Of a stretch of DNA of 64,000 nt, positions 9,527 to 21,568 are shown one piece after another (the first letter of the stretch is position 1; each line of letters begins with the position of its first letter). The stretch covers positions 8,366,046-8,430,045 of the forward strand of contig JAKZAP010000016.1 in the NCBI GenBank assembly GCA_023053575.1, written 5' to 3'. The notes beneath the pieces are model-generated. The model saw only the letters and a list, made by a program, of their open reading frames with translations. It had not been told where the DNA came from and did no database searches. Both the position numbers and the translations under genes were made by a program. The DNA comes from Branchinecta lynchi. Taxonomy: Eukaryota; Arthropoda; Branchiopoda; Anostraca; Branchinectidae.

Positions 9527-11166
9527 CAGGGGCGTCACTATGGGGGGGGGGGACCCCCCCCCCCCCAAAGGTCCTGAGAAAGTGCTTTCGTCGGGCGAAG
9601 CCCGGCGAAAGTCCACTTGTTTGTCGGCACCTTCGCGTCGACACAGGAGAAATAAAATTTTGTATGCTTTTGTCAGGCGTCGGTCGACTCGTCGGCACAT
9701 CGGGTTCTTCTTATACGCAAGAAATGAAATCCTGCAATCATTTGTCGGGCAAAACACTGGAGAGATCAAATTCTGCACGCTTTCGCCGTGCCTTGGTATT
9801 CTCGTCGGCACATCGGGTTTTTTTAAACATAAGGAATCTAGAAGAAATAAGTTTTTTATGTTTTTTTCGGGGTCGGTCGACTCGTCGGCACATCGGTTTT
9901 TTTTAAACATAAGGAATCTAGAAGAAATACATTTTTTATGTTTTTTTCGGGGTCGGTCGACTCGTCGGCACATCGGGTTCTACTTTTACGTAAGAAATCA
10001 AATTCTGCAAACTTTGTCGGGCGCACCCGGGAAGTTCCAGTCTCAATGGGTTATTTTTAACACGTAAGAAATCAAATTCAAATCAAAGCAAAACACAGAA
10101 CAAATCAAATGCTCGATTTTTTTGTCGGGCGTCGGTAATCTCGTCGGCACATCAGGTCTTTTTACACGAAAAATAAAAATCAAATTGTGTAAATTTTTAT
10201 CGGGCCCATGCAGAAAGTTCAAGTCTCGTCGGTACATCGGTGGTACGTCGGTACATCGTACAACGTAAAAAATAAAAGTTCTTTACTGTCTTGTCGGGCA
10301 AAACACAGAAGAAATCGATTTCTGAATGCTTTTGTCAGGCGTCTATATTCGTGTCGGCACATCGGGTCTTTTTGTACGTAAGAAATCAAATTCCGCAAAG
10401 ATTCGTCGGGCGCAAATTTTTCCGGAAAGATACAGATTTAAAAAAAAATCGCCGACTTTGCTTGGTTCAACTTGTTCTGGGTACAGTCGTTGGAAGCTTC
10501 GCTTTTTAGCGAAAGTTGAAACGAAAAGCCGAATATGTGAATTTAAATATATTTATTTACGTCAAAGGAACAATCTCAACAGATGCATTACTGTTAGTTT
10601 TGCAAAAAATTTCGCCTTCGGCGCATTTTGTAGTATTCTCTATTTGGAAGAAGGGTGTATCATTTAGTTTTCGTTTTACGATAAAAATTATTCGGGTTTT
10701 AAACACGTTAAAAGCCGGAAATTGTATGGTACTACGGCTAAATTTTTCCGGAAAAAAAGGCAGATTTGAAAAATTCCACCTGCGGCGCTTTTTTTAACTT
10801 GTCTTGGTACAGTGGTCGGAAGCTTCGCTTTTTAGGAAAAGCTAAAATGAAATCCGAATACGGTATAGCTAAATTTTTCAGGAAAAAAGGCAGATTTAAA
10901 AAATTTCGCCTGCGGCGCTTAGTTTCACTTGTTCTTGGTAGAGTCGTTGGAAGCTTCGCTTTTTGGCGAAAGCTAAAATGAAAAGCCAATTATATGAACT
11001 TTAATATACGAAATTACGTCAAAAGAATAATCTGGCTGGCGGGAAATGTAGGCCGCTGCTGCGTTCACAGCAACGGCGTGTTTGTCGACACATTTTTTAA
11101 GTCCGTCGGCACAAACCGGACGTCCCCCCCCCCCCCCCCAAAGGTAAAAGGCTAGTGACGCCCCTG
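9527..11166 (+). mobile_element. Complete non-autonomous hAT-like element with 8-bp target duplication
   Basis: The terminal inverted repeat CAGGGGCGTCACTA (9527-9540) pairs perfectly with TAGTGACGCCCCTG (11153-11166). The 8-bp CGTACGGA flanks it at 9519-9526 and 11167-11174. An 8-bp duplication plus CAGGG-type termini is the hAT signature. Subterminal G and C runs lie at both ends (9541-9566, 11124-11139). The interior has tandem GTCGGGCGTCGG/GTCGGCACATCGG units with AAGAAATCAAATTCTGCAAA. Several blocks of GGAAGCTTCGCTTTTTAGC and TTTCGCCTGCGGCGCTT follow. There is no transposase; it must be mobilised in trans. Confidence 0.9.
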
Positions 11167-11374
11167 CGTACGGATAGGGATGATACTTGGTACTCTTCAT
11201 TCAGGTGTCCTTTAAACAATGGCCATCCTTGGACCCTTTTTTTTGCGGGTATCAGTCTGGTGAGGGCGAGGGGATCAGAAGTGTTTTTCTGCGTCCGCCT
11301 CGTGGTCGGTTGAGTTAAGATCAGTGTCCAGATCCATTTCTGGCTGAATTGCAGGATGTCGGTTGTGTCCGTGT

Positions 11375-12095
11375 ACACGGCCACGCGAGAGCGGCAGGGA
11401 GTCTGGTTCAGTCAAGAACGTATCTAGGGCTTATGTCGTTCTTCCCACCAAATTCCATCCCGATCCCTCGACGCTGAGCCTTTCACGAGAATTCCAGTGG
11501 CCCCTTCAAATCCCTCCCCACTAGTTTTGGATCCGGTGAGGCCTTGACATGGAACATCTGAGACGACACCTCTTTCCAATAGCCAAGTTTCATTACATCC
11601 ATTCGTCGTTCAAAAGTTATGAGCGCCACAAGATTCCGGATTCCCCATCCCTCCACTCCCCCCACGATAAGCGGATAAGGCAAATGACTATTCTTTAGTC
11701 AGTTTATTCGAGTCCCTGATACGCCAGCCCAGTTTCATCGTCCTAGTACATCAGGAAGTACCAAACTCGCGGGATCATCAATATCCGGATCTCTCCCCCC
11801 CACACACACACACACTCCCCACATGGTGCCCGAATCCGGTTCATTTGATGTACGTAGGACTTGCGCTTGCTCTTTCCAACAAGTCCGATCCTCCACTCTA
11901 AGGGTTTCCCAAGCTTTCCGGTTCCCCCCTTCAACTGCCCCCGAAGTCACCGGATCCGGTTCTGATTTACGTGGGTCGTCTGAGACACGAGGTCTTTCCA
12001 GATATTAATTTTCATTAACATCCGACCACCCGTTCAAGAGTTATGAATACCACAAAATTCCGGATCCCCCTCCCACAACTCCCCCACGATGATGT
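11375..12095 (+). mobile_element. Family I tandem units, divergent fragment without ends
   Basis: It contains CCACCAAATTCCATCCCGAT, GGATCCGGTGAGG, GTTCAAAAGTTATGAGCG, TTCCGGATTCCCC and CCCAGTTTCATCGTCCTAGT in the order seen in family I units. Neither hairpin end is present. A CACACACACACACAC microsatellite lies at 11800-11815. Confidence 0.65.
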
Positions 12096-12327
12096 TTCTT
12101 ATAATACTTAGTTGATCTATATCTTTATGCCTAAATCAGCTTGTATAATTCGGATCTGAATAGGGTATTTGTTTTTGAATGATTTTTGTAGCTATGTTAT
12201 TTTTTATAAGCTTATTGCATATTGTGGTACGTTTTATAAAGCAAGCTAATCAAGCTTCGCAACACTATTCCACAAAGAAAAACTTTTAACAGGCACTTTA
12301 AACCATGGAACTTCTGATGAAACACTA
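12096..12327. other. AT-rich unassigned stretch
   Basis: No coding or repeat structure recognised. It separates two family I blocks and ends at GAAACACTAG, directly before a B end. Confidence 0.4.
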
Positions 12328-14247
12328 GAACAAGAGCTACGAGCTCATATGGCACTTGTTACGAGTAGGCACGGCTCGGTTATGTCAATGATATATCTAG
12401 TGTTTGCTAGGTGTCTTCCCACCAAGTTTCATCTCGATCCCTCCACTCATAGCGTTTTCCAATATTTCCGGTTCTCCCCTCCAGCTCCCCCCAAAAGTCA
12501 CCGGATCCGGTCCGGATTTTAAGTGGGTCGTCTGAGGCATGAGGTCTTTCCAAATATCAAGTTTCATCGAGATCCGGTCACCCGTTCAAAAGTTATAAAT
12601 ACCTCAAGATTCCGGATTCCCCCTCCCTCCACTCCCCCGACAGTGCCCGAATCGGCTCGGTTATGTCAATGATGTATCTAGTGTTTGCTAGGTGTCTTCC
12701 CACCAAGTTTCATCTCGATCCCTCCACTCATAGCGTTTCCAAAGATTTCCGGTTGCCCCCTCCAGCTCCCCCCAAAAGTCACCGGATCCGGTCTAGATTT
12801 TAAGTGGGTCGTCTGAGGGATGAGGTCTTTCCAAATATCAAGTTCCATCGAGATCCGATCACCCGTTCAAAAGTTACAAATACCTCAAGATTCCGGATTC
12901 CCCCTCCCTCTACTCCCCCCACAGTACCCGAATCGGCTCGGTTATGTCAATGATGTATCTAGTGTTTGCTAGGTGTCTTCCCACCAAGTTTCATCTCGAT
13001 CCGTCCACTCATAGCGTTTCCCAAGATTTCCGGTTGCCCCCTCCAGCTCCCCCCAAAAGTCACCGGATCCGGTCCAGATTTTAAGTGGGTCGTCTGAGGG
13101 ATGAGGTCTAACCAAACATCAAGTTCCATCGAGATCCGATCCCCCGTTCAAAAGTTATAAATACCTCAAGATTCCGGATTCCCCCTCCTTCTACTCCCCC
13201 CACAATGCCCGAATCGGCTCGGTTATGTCAACGATGTATCTAGTGTTTGCTAGGTGTCTTCCCACCAAGTTTCATCTCGATCCCTCCACTCATAGCGTTT
13301 CCCAAGATTTCCGGTTGCCCCCTCCAGCTCCCCCCAAAAGTCACCGGATCCGGTCCATATTTTAAGTGGGTCGTCTGATGGATGAGTTCTTTCCAAATAT
13401 CAAGTTCCATCGAGATCCGATCACACGTTCAAAAGTTATAAATACCTCAAGATTCCTGATTCCCCCTCCCTCTACTCCCCCCACAGTACCCGAATCGGCT
13501 CGGTTATGTCAATGATGTATCTAGTGTTTGCTAGGTGTCTTCCCACCAAGTTTCATCTCGATCCCTCCACTCATAGCGTTTCCCAAGATTTCCGGTTGCC
13601 CCCTCCAGCTCCCCCCAAAAGTCACCGGATCCGGTCCGGATTTTAAGTAGGTCGTCTGAGGCATGAGGTCTTTCCAAATATCAAGTTCCATCGAGATCCG
13701 ATCACCCGTTCAAAAGTTATAAATACCTCAAGATTCCGGATTCCCCCTCCCTCTACTCCCCCCACAGTGCCCGAATCGGCTCGGTTATGTCAACGATGTA
13801 TCTAGTGTTTGCTAGGTGTCTTCCCACCAAGTTTCATCTCGATCCCTCCACTCATAGCGTTTCCCAAGATTTCCGGTTGCCCCCTCCAGCTCCCCCCAAA
13901 AGTCACCGGATCCGGTCCGGATTTTAAGTGGGTCGTCTGAGGCATGAGGTCGTTCCAAATATCAAGTTTCATCGAGATCCGATCACCCGTTCAAAAGTTA
14001 AAAATACCTCAAGATTCCGGATTCCCCCTCCCTCCACTCCCCCCACGGTGCTCGGATCGGGGAAGTGACTATTTCCAACTTAATCATTTGGGGTCCCTGA
14101 TATGCCTGCCAAGTTTTATCATCCTAGCTTATGTGGAAGTGCCCGAACTAGCAAAACCTGGACAGACCGACAGACCGACAGACCGACGGACGGACAGAAA
14201 TTGCGATCGCTATATGGCACTTGGCCGAAGGGCAAGTGCCATAAAAA
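12328..14247 (+). mobile_element. Family I element, complete copy Ia
   Basis: The B end is AACAAGAGCTACGAGCTCA followed by TATGGCACTTGTTACGAG (12328-12365). Six tandem units of about 281 bp follow, starting near 12370, 12654, 12937, 13214, 13497 and 13779. Each has GTGTTTGCTAGGTGTCTTCC, CCGGATCCGGTC and CCCGTTCAAAAGTTATAAAT. A GACAGACCGACAGACCGACG tract (14160-14200) follows. The A end is the hairpin GGCACTTGGCCGAAGGGCAAGTGCC, given here as stem GGCACTTG.CC plus loop, closing with ATAAAAA (14217-14247). It is non-coding; long ORFs inside are chance frames of the unit. The neighbour copy at 51859 has the same unit number. Confidence 0.8.
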
Positions 14248-15159
14248 TCAGGTAAACTCCATCTACGGCTTGACTTTGGTGACATCTCAAATATATCCTT
14301 TTCTATCAAGCATTGCTGGGAGTTTTTGAATTTCCTGCCACGATGTCCCAGCTCCTAAGATTCTGATGGCCGAAATGCCAGAGAGGTAAAGACAAGGGAT
14401 AGCAAGAAAACGGCCGATTTACGTAGCGCCTTCTAAAGGAAGTCGGCAATGTTTATTTGTGAAGCATTTAATACAAAGTAAAGCATTAGAAGTGTCTATT
14501 GTGCTTTAAAACAACCCGATCTCATCTTTTTGATCTCCTTGTTTCGCAGAACATGAGTGACATCAGAACGAAGTAGCACAGGAGGAGGTCTGAAGGTGCT
14601 GTACAGATTTCCCAAAGCTTTACGATTATAAAAGCGAGGCTTCCCCTTCCAGATTTTTCTTCCGGATTCCAGACAGCCGTTTTCGTCGAGGCGGATCTGG
14701 ACAGGCCAAAAACTTCTGGAAGTCCGGGGTGTTGGACACCCCAGATTCCGGATGTCTGGAAAGTACCATACAGGCAATCCATTCGAGAGACGGAACAAAT
14801 ATGCAAATGTCGGAAGAAAAGGGAAAGCGATTGACAGTTGTGACTGAGATGCAAGAGATATTTGAAATGCGAATGGGACATCTATGAAATGTTGAAGAAT
14901 AGCAAAATTAGCTGTTTTCACTATCCTGAAAATCTGGAAGGGTTGGCTTGACTATGCGTAAGCCGCGGACGTCTGGTAATCTGGAAGGTGAAGCCTGGCT
15001 TTAACGCCCCCGGTTAAGGTTGATGCGTCCATCGTCCATAAGCTTGGTACGGATAGAATTTACTAGCTTGGCCGAAGGGCAAGTAGCATAAGACCGCGAG
15101 CACATTAGCACACGCGGTTGACATGATTCTTGGTCGAGCTAGACTATAGCCTTCCTGAT
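14248..15159. other. Region with an unidentified minus-strand ORF
   Basis: A minus-strand frame at 14496-14921 (141 residues, including FYNRKALGNLYSTFRPPPVL) is open but matches no family I know, and no splice sites or partner exons confirm it. TCTGGAA recurs in 14745-14990. A shortened echo of the family I A end (TTGGCCGAAGGGCAAGTAGC) lies at 15069-15088. Confidence 0.3.
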
Positions 15160-15827
15160 GGTAGCCAACCGTCTGGCAATCAAGCACCGTTACAAGTTTG
15201 CTGACGATCTGACACTCAATGCTATGCGTCTTCGCGGTGACCCTCAGTCCACTGACCCTGTTCCTAAAATCTGAAGCAGAAGAACTAAAAACTGAGCATC
15301 AGCGAAGAAAAAAGTACACTTTTCCGTGTTAGTTTCCTTCGGCAAGATCTGCCTCAAACCAAAGACACCCTACTGGAATATTCTGACATCATAAAGCTGC
15401 TTGGAGTTTACATCAGTAATGACCCACGTTGGGCTCCACATATAGACTACATAGTAGGGAAAGCAGGTGGCCTTCTCAAATCTTTCTCATATCTAAAAAT
15501 ATTCGGATTCAGCGCTCATGCTATGGTGGATTGCTACAAGACGTATGTACGGCCTGTTTTTGAATACGCATGTAGCATATGGCATAGCTCTCTCGGTCAC
15601 ATGTACGTTGATTACAACACTAGCCTGCAGACTCTAAAGCCAGAAACACTCAACCAAAGGAGACACGATCTCACCATGGCATTTGGATATTCCCTCCTTC
15701 TGTCTCCAGACCATCGCGACATCCTACCGCCTTTTTACACCCCTGAACCAACCGTCGACACGCGGCAAGCAAGAAAAGCAGCGAAGAAACAACTCCTTAG
15801 AGAACCCGATTTCAAGTCTTCTCAGCC
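15160..15827 (+). pseudogene. CR1-like LINE fragment, frame-shifted
   Basis: Read across frames, the order of the RT C-terminal half is kept. It has YKFADDLTL with the FADD catalytic box (about 15209-15235), KLLGVYISNDPRWAPHIDYI, FGFSAHAMVDCYKTYVRPVF, EYACSIWHSSL, then TLNQRRHDLTMAF and the arginine/lysine-rich tail. The segment between WHSSLGH and LNQRRH is shorter than in relatives, indicating an internal deletion. It is cut at 15827 by a family I insertion. Confidence 0.8.
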
Positions 15828-17251
15828 TTTTTATGGCACTTGCGCTTCGGCCAAGTGCCATATAGCGATCGCAATTTCTGTCCGTCCGTCAGTCTGTCGG
15901 TCGGTCCGGGTTTTGCTAGTTCAGGCACTTCCATATAAGCTAGGACGATGAAACTTGGCAGGCATATCAGGGACCCCAAACGATTAAGCTGGAAATAGTC
16001 ACTTCCCCGATCCGAGCATCGTGGGGGAGTGGAGGGAGGGGGAATCCAGAACCTTGAGGTATTTATAACTCTTGAACGGATGATCGGATCTTAATGAAAC
16101 TTGGTATTTGGAAAGACCTCGTGTCTCAGACGATCCACATAAAATCCGGACCGGATCCGGTGACTTCGGGGGGAGTTGGAGAGGGGAACCGGAAATCTTG
16201 GGAAATGCTTTGAGTGGAGGGATCAGGATGGAACTTGGTGGGAAGAGCAAGCACAAGTCCTAGATACATCACTGACATAACCGGACCAGATTCGAGCAAT
16301 ATGGGGGGGGGGGGTTGATTAGATGTGAGTTCGGTACTTCCTGATGCACTAGGACGATGCAACTGGGCTGGGATATCAGGGACTTGAATAAACCGACTTG
16401 ACAGTAGTCGTTTGAATGATCCGATCATCGTGGGGGGAGTGGCCCTAGGGGGAATCCGGAATCTTGAGGTATTTATAACTCTTGAACGGGTGATCGGATC
16501 TTAATGAAACTTGGTATTTGGAAAGACCTCGTGTCTCAGAAGATCCACATAAAATCCGGACCGGATCCGGTGACTTCGGGGGTGTTGGAGAGGGGAACCG
16601 GAAATATTGGGAAATGATTAGAGTGGAGGGATCAGGATGAAACTTGGTGGGAAGAGCAAGCACAAGTCCTAGATACACCATTGAAATAACCGGACCAGAT
16701 TCGAGCAATACCTGGGGAGTTGGGGGGAGGGGGCGGATTTCTGATTAAATGTTAGTTCGGTACTTCCTGATGCACTAGGACGATACAACTGGGCTGGCAT
16801 TTCAGGGACTTGAATAAACCGACTTGACATAGTCGTTTGCATGATCCGATCATCGTGGGGGGAGTGGCCGGAGGGGGAATCCGGAATCTTGAGGTATTTA
16901 AAACTCTTGCACGGGTGATCGGATCTTAATGAAACTTGGTATTGGGAAAAACCTCGTGTCTCAGACGATCCACATAAAATCCGAACAGGATCTGGTGACT
17001 TCGGGGGGAGTTGGAGAGGGGAACCGGAAATCTTGGGAAACGCTGCTGGAAACGCTGTGGAGGGGCCAGGATGAAACTTAATGGGGAGAGCAAGCACAAG
17101 TCCTACATACATCACTGACGTGAAATTAGATACCTTATTTCTAGATTTAATCCTAGGGGGGGTTAAAGGGGGGATTTTTAGACATTTTCATCTACTTTCT
17201 TGTACCACCTACTCGTAACAAGTGCCATATGAGCTTGTAGCTCTTGTTTAA
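15827..17251 (-). mobile_element. Family I element, copy Ib
   Basis: The A end is TTTTTATGGCACTTGCGC at 15827 with its hairpin partner GCCAAGTGCCATATAGCG. A GTCCGTCCGTCAGTCTGTCG tract follows, then four diverged units of about 360-420 bp with GGTGACTTCGGGGG. The B end is TCTTGTACCACCTACTCGTA, then ACAAGTGCCATATGAGC and CTCTTGTT (17206-17251). It is inserted at a T run inside the CR1-like fragment. Confidence 0.8.
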
Positions 17252-17728
17252 AATCCTTTGTACAATATTTCGTATCTAATTATAACAAAGCAGTGTTTGA
17301 CACTTAGTTTATTTTACTTTGCATTAAGCCTTGTTTTATTTATTTTTTAAACCATTTTGTTTTGACGTACAAGGTTATTTTTGTTAAAGAAATATTATGT
17401 GAAATATACTTATTGATTGATTACTGATTATACTGGGCAAAATCTCGGTAACGTAAACGCGAGGGTATAACGTAGCTGGTCACACCTCGATCATAACGAA
17501 CAATGCAATATGTGTAGCAACCGTAACCTGATTTCTCAGCAATTTACACCGGCCGCTTGGCCTTTCGTTTCCCCTGGCCCCCCTAGCACCGGCCTAAGCG
17601 TAAAGACGGTACTGACCGACTCAGTTAAATGCCCAAGGGCCATAGTGGATAGCCTATCTCTCTTTCCGGGCCTGTGTGGGTGTGGCCAGCGTTAGTCATG
17701 GCCTACCCAGTAAACAGCAATGTGTGTG
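17252..17728. other. Unassigned region
   Basis: AT-rich until 17410, then GC-richer with no ORF of note. I see no repeat ends, RNA gene or exon. Confidence 0.4.
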
Positions 17729-18155
17729 ATCTATATTTCGGCCCTTGCCAAGAATAAGGGACGAAATATCGCTGATGAAGAATCATAGCTGACGTATCCG
17801 TTGTAAACATTGTTTGAATATTCAAAGTCAGCTTGGGCTCAAAGAATATTTAAAAAAAAAAAAATCGGCCCTTCTTGCCAAGGGTCCTCTTCAGGCTCAA
17901 GCTGGAAAATTAACTTGTCTTGCAAGATACTCTTTAGGTATGAGTTTAGGAAAGAGCCGGCTTGAGCCTGAAGAGGACCCTTGCCAAGAAGGTCCGAAAT
18001 ATAGCTCTAATACCGAGGGGTTGCTCTCTCTCCGCCCCCGGTGTACACCTCGGCGCGGCACCGGCACAGCACCGGCACGGCGTCACGCGCCACTTGGTGT
18101 ACATCGTTTTCGGGAGTGAGCAACCCCTCGTCTAATACAATATAGCTGACATATA
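17729..18155. mobile_element. Mutator-like foldback (family IV), rearranged copy b with nested MITE
   Basis: It contains two overlapping foldback pieces: TATTTCGGCCCTTGCCAAGA at 17732, an internal terminus GGGCTCAAAGAATATTTA near 17840, then the arm pair CGGCCCTTCTTGCCAAGGGT / GACCCTTGCCAAGAAGGTCC around 17870-17995. A 117-bp MITE (18014-18130) interrupts the right arm. Confidence 0.65.
18014..18130. mobile_element. 117-bp MITE with 13-bp TIR and 8-bp duplication
   Basis: It starts CGAGGGGTTGCTC and ends GAGCAACCCCTCG (perfect 13-bp inverted repeat). TCTAATAC flanks it at 18006-18013 and 18131-18138. The interior is GC-rich with repeated GCACCGGCAC. Diverged relatives with CGAGGGGTT lie near 18567 and 31293. 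Confidence 0.85.
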
Positions 18156-18215
18156 CCCGTTTTTTCTTGTGCTCATTTAACGACAAAGGATTCGAAATTA
18201 TCGACCGATCTGATT

Positions 18216-18503
18216 AAATAAAAATTATATTTGACGGTGCAAAACAGATAAGTCAGCTACATTTTATTAGAGCTACATTTCGGCCCTCCTTGGCAAGGGT
18301 CCTCTTGAGGCTCAAGCCGCTCAAGCTGGAAAATATATAATTTTCCAGCTTGATAATAATTTTCCAGCTTCAGCGGCTTGAGCCTGAAGAGGACCCTTGC
18401 CAAGAAGGGCCGAAATATAGCTCTAATAAAATGTAGCTGACTATCCGTTTTGCACCGTCAAATATGATTCGCAGTCAGTTTGGGCTGAAGGAATATTTAA
18501 ATA
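18216..18503. mobile_element. Mutator-like foldback (family IV), copy c
   Basis: The left arm (18227-18335) and right arm (18350-18500) are near-perfect inverted copies: TTTGACGGTGCAAAACAGAT... versus ...ATCCGTTTTGCACCGTCAAA. The centre is TTTTCCAGCTTGATAATAAT. AT-rich flanks TAAATAAAAATT on both sides suggest a duplication of about 9-12 bp. Confidence 0.8.
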
Positions 18504-19959
18504 AAAATTGACACTGATTAGCCTAGCCATCCATCTGTAGTAGGCTACAGTAGAGGTATGCTTATCGAGGGGTTGCCCACTCCCCGACCGAAACCAGCGG
18601 TGCCGACAATAAATTAGGCGATTCCCGCTACCAAATATGCTTATTTCAATGTTAGAACACGTGGCAACCGGTTCCGGCTGGTGTAAGCCGGTGCCAGCAC
18701 CGATCAGGGCACCTCGGCACTGCGCACTTGCTGTACACTAAAATCGAGTGTGGATAAAACCTCGATGCTCATTTGAACGTTTGTTGACTGTGAACAGTGC
18801 CTTTTCATGCACTTACTGTGACTGAAATCAACTACCAGTTAGCCAAAGTCGAGGCCAAACCATTTAGCCCAAAACAGCACTGTTCAAATTTAAGTAACTT
18901 TTCGCTTCAAATAGGCATTCCTCTACTCAACCCTACCCTTACTACTAAGTGATATTTATTGTGGGTTGCCTATGTGGAGGTATGCTTATTTAAACAGCTA
19001 CTTAAATTTGAACACTGCAGTTTGGGCTAAACGGCAGAATGAAGGTCCAAAACACCTAATCAGGCGTTCTCAGGGGCCCTTAATTAGCTACTTTGGTGAA
19101 CTTGGTTATTTTTTAGTTACAGCAAGAGCTTGAAAATGGCACTGCTAAAAGTCAAATAAAGTTCAAGTAAGTCAGCAATATGAAAAAGCTCAGGGCTGAT
19201 TAACCTAACTCTGAAAAATACACTGGAAATGGACAGACTTATTTCCCTTCTTTGCCTCCTGTAAGTTTAATAGTTCTCTATAAGTTATAATTGGTCTTCA
19301 GCTTACTTTCTCAAAAATCTTCTTTCAGCATCAAGACCTAAACTCTCTTCTCTTCTCTTGTTCAGATCAAAAACTGCACTAATAATAAAACGCGGCTGCG
19401 CTGACCGCTGCGTTCTTCTCTTTTGGGAAGCTAGCCAATCGTCAAAGAGGTTTGCAGTTTGCACCCGCCGGCTTCCTTCTAGCCGTAATTAATTCGGGAA
19501 ATCGAATTTTGATTTCAGGGTGTGAAAATTCAAGCTGAAGCCTAAAGGTTGAGAAACAACAAGAGATGAGTTAGCTGCGAAATGCGAGGTAAACATAAAA
19601 GACATAGAAAAGGAAAAAACTTCAAATGACCGTATGAGATGTGTGTGCCCGGGGCGCAACTATCTTGAGGGACAGCAATGTAATTCGTCAGGATTGTAGT
19701 TAGTCAGACTGTGTACAGTGTAATTCTAACAAACCAGACAGGTGTATCTATTTTTAATATATTGTTTGTTTAATACTTATTTCTTGACTCGTTTTAAGAG
19801 TTGCATTTTATTTCTTATTGTTCACCGAAAATGAGGTCCGACAATTACTGTAGATATAAGCTTTGTATATAACACATTTTGGTTTATTTTCTTAGCTTCA
19901 GGCTTCAGCCTCAGGTATACGAAGTAATCGCGTATAGTCTTCGTAGATACACAGCACAG
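18504..19959. other. MITE remnants and unassigned sequence
   Basis: A Tc/mariner-type terminus CAGTAGAGGTATGCTTAT occurs at 18548, with a diverged partner near 18915-18930. A second one (GGAGGTATGCTTATTTAAAC) is at 18975. A CGAGGGGTTGC-type MITE remnant is nested at 18567-18770 (CACTTGCTGTACACTA is shared with 32040-32060). From 19120 to 19959 I see nothing coding. Confidence 0.45.
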
Positions 19960-20868
19960 ACAAACAAGACCAAACATTTCGATTGGACCCCAAAAGGGGA
20001 ATATTTGCTGGATATTTGCTGATCTTTCTAATATAAAGAATCGGGCACGAGCAGAGTGTCGGCGAACCCGTAGACAATGAAATTATCCTAACAGACCCCC
20101 TGGGTCTAAACAAGATCCATTAGGATCAGAGGAGCCATTTCAGTAAAATGTATGGGGGAGAGAGGGACGAAATCAGTTTTTATCACACAAAAGAAGGTCC
20201 CAAACCCATTCATTTGGGTGGTAGATATTTTTCAGCATTTTCGTTTTGACTCCAAGTTTGGCTTCACCGGGGGGGAGGGTATGTCCGAGCGGTTTTCACC
20301 GGAAAGGGGGGGGGGCGGAACCCGTCGAGACACGTGACTTTTCTTACTCTACCCTTAAAACATTGAAATCCAAACTTCGATTCAAGCTGGGAAGTGGGAA
20401 CTAGCATTCTGGAGCAGGAACAGAAATCAATATTCGTAACGTGGCTAATTTTTGTCACAACATACATACCAACATTACCAACAGTGGGCCGGGTCTTGAC
20501 CTCGATCTTGACAACCTTTTTCATTCTCCCTTAGTTCACTGTATAGGGTTACAAAATAACCGTTACCTGTCATCTAGTGGCTCATTGTAGCAGCGCTTTC
20601 AGGTAAGACAACCTGTTCTGCTCACTAGATGGCTTAGGTAGCTCACAATCAGAGCAGAAGTGTCCGGCTGAATCACAATTCACGGCTCCGGTCAACTTAA
20701 TAAGTTAAATGACCCCTCGCACTATTTACTCTTCAACAGTATTTTAAAATGTTTGAATACTTTAAAATTAGGCTATGCTGTCAACAAATAACTCACGGTT
20801 TTGGCTGTGTTAAGCCTTTTCCGAGACCCGTTGACTCATAGCGAAAACAGGGAAACAATTTACATAAC
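19960..20868. other. Family II B-end remnant, then unassigned
   Basis: ACAAACAAGACCAAACATTTCG at 19960-19980 is a family II B end read inward; the rest of that element is absent. Nothing recognisable follows to 20868. A G-run lies at 20307-20316. Confidence 0.4.
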
Positions 20869-21568
20869 CAGTTTTCATGCCACTTGCCCTTCTGCCAAGT
20901 GCCTTATAGTGATCGAAATTTCTGTCCGTCCGTCGGTCTGTCGTTCGGTCGGTAGGTCTGTCTGTCCCGGTTTTGCTACTTCGGGCACTTCCGGATAAGT
21001 TAGCACGATGAAAATTGGCAGGCATATCAGGGACCGGACCAGATGAAACTAGAAATAGTCGCTTCCCCGATCCGACCATCTGGGGGTGGGGGTGGGGGGT
21101 GGAGGGAGGAGGAATCTGGAAAAATCTGGAAAAATGAGTTATTTTTAACTGACGAACGGGTGATCGGATCTGAATGAAACTTGATATATGGAAGGACCTC
21201 GCGTCTCAGACGTCCCACTTTTAATCCAGACCAGATCCGGTGACATTGGGGGGAGTTGGAGGGGGAAACCGGAAATCTTGAAAAACGCTTAGAGTGGAGA
21301 GATCGGGATGAAACTTGGTGGAAGGAACAAGCACAAGTCCTAGATACGTGATTGACATAACCGGATAGAATCCACTCACTTTGGGGGTGATGAGGGGGGG
21401 GGGGTCTAGTGTTTTGCGAGTTCGGTGCTTCCTGATATGCTAGGACGATGAAAATTGGCAGGCATGTCAGGGACCCGAACAGATTGACTTGAGAATAACT
21501 GTTTCACCGAATCGACCATCTGGGGGTGGGGGGGGGAGGGCTGGAGGGAGTGGGATCCGGAAAATTAG

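Noticed and set aside
9455..9973. 172-residue minus-strand ORF and overlapping plus ORFs
   Set aside because: All fall in the tandem GTCGGCACATCGG blocks of the hAT-like element and reflect unit periodicity divisible by three, not a gene.
12328..14255. Many direct repeats spaced about 280 bp, superficially CRISPR-like
   Set aside because: The units are contiguous repeats with no unique spacers, the organism is clearly eukaryotic, and the block has transposon ends.
16669..17115. 148-residue minus-strand ORF and similar 80-140-residue ORFs across family I blocks
   Set aside because: They read through tandem non-coding units (LVLALPTKFHPDPST..., SPDPVRI) that recur in different frames with stops. 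No family resembles them.
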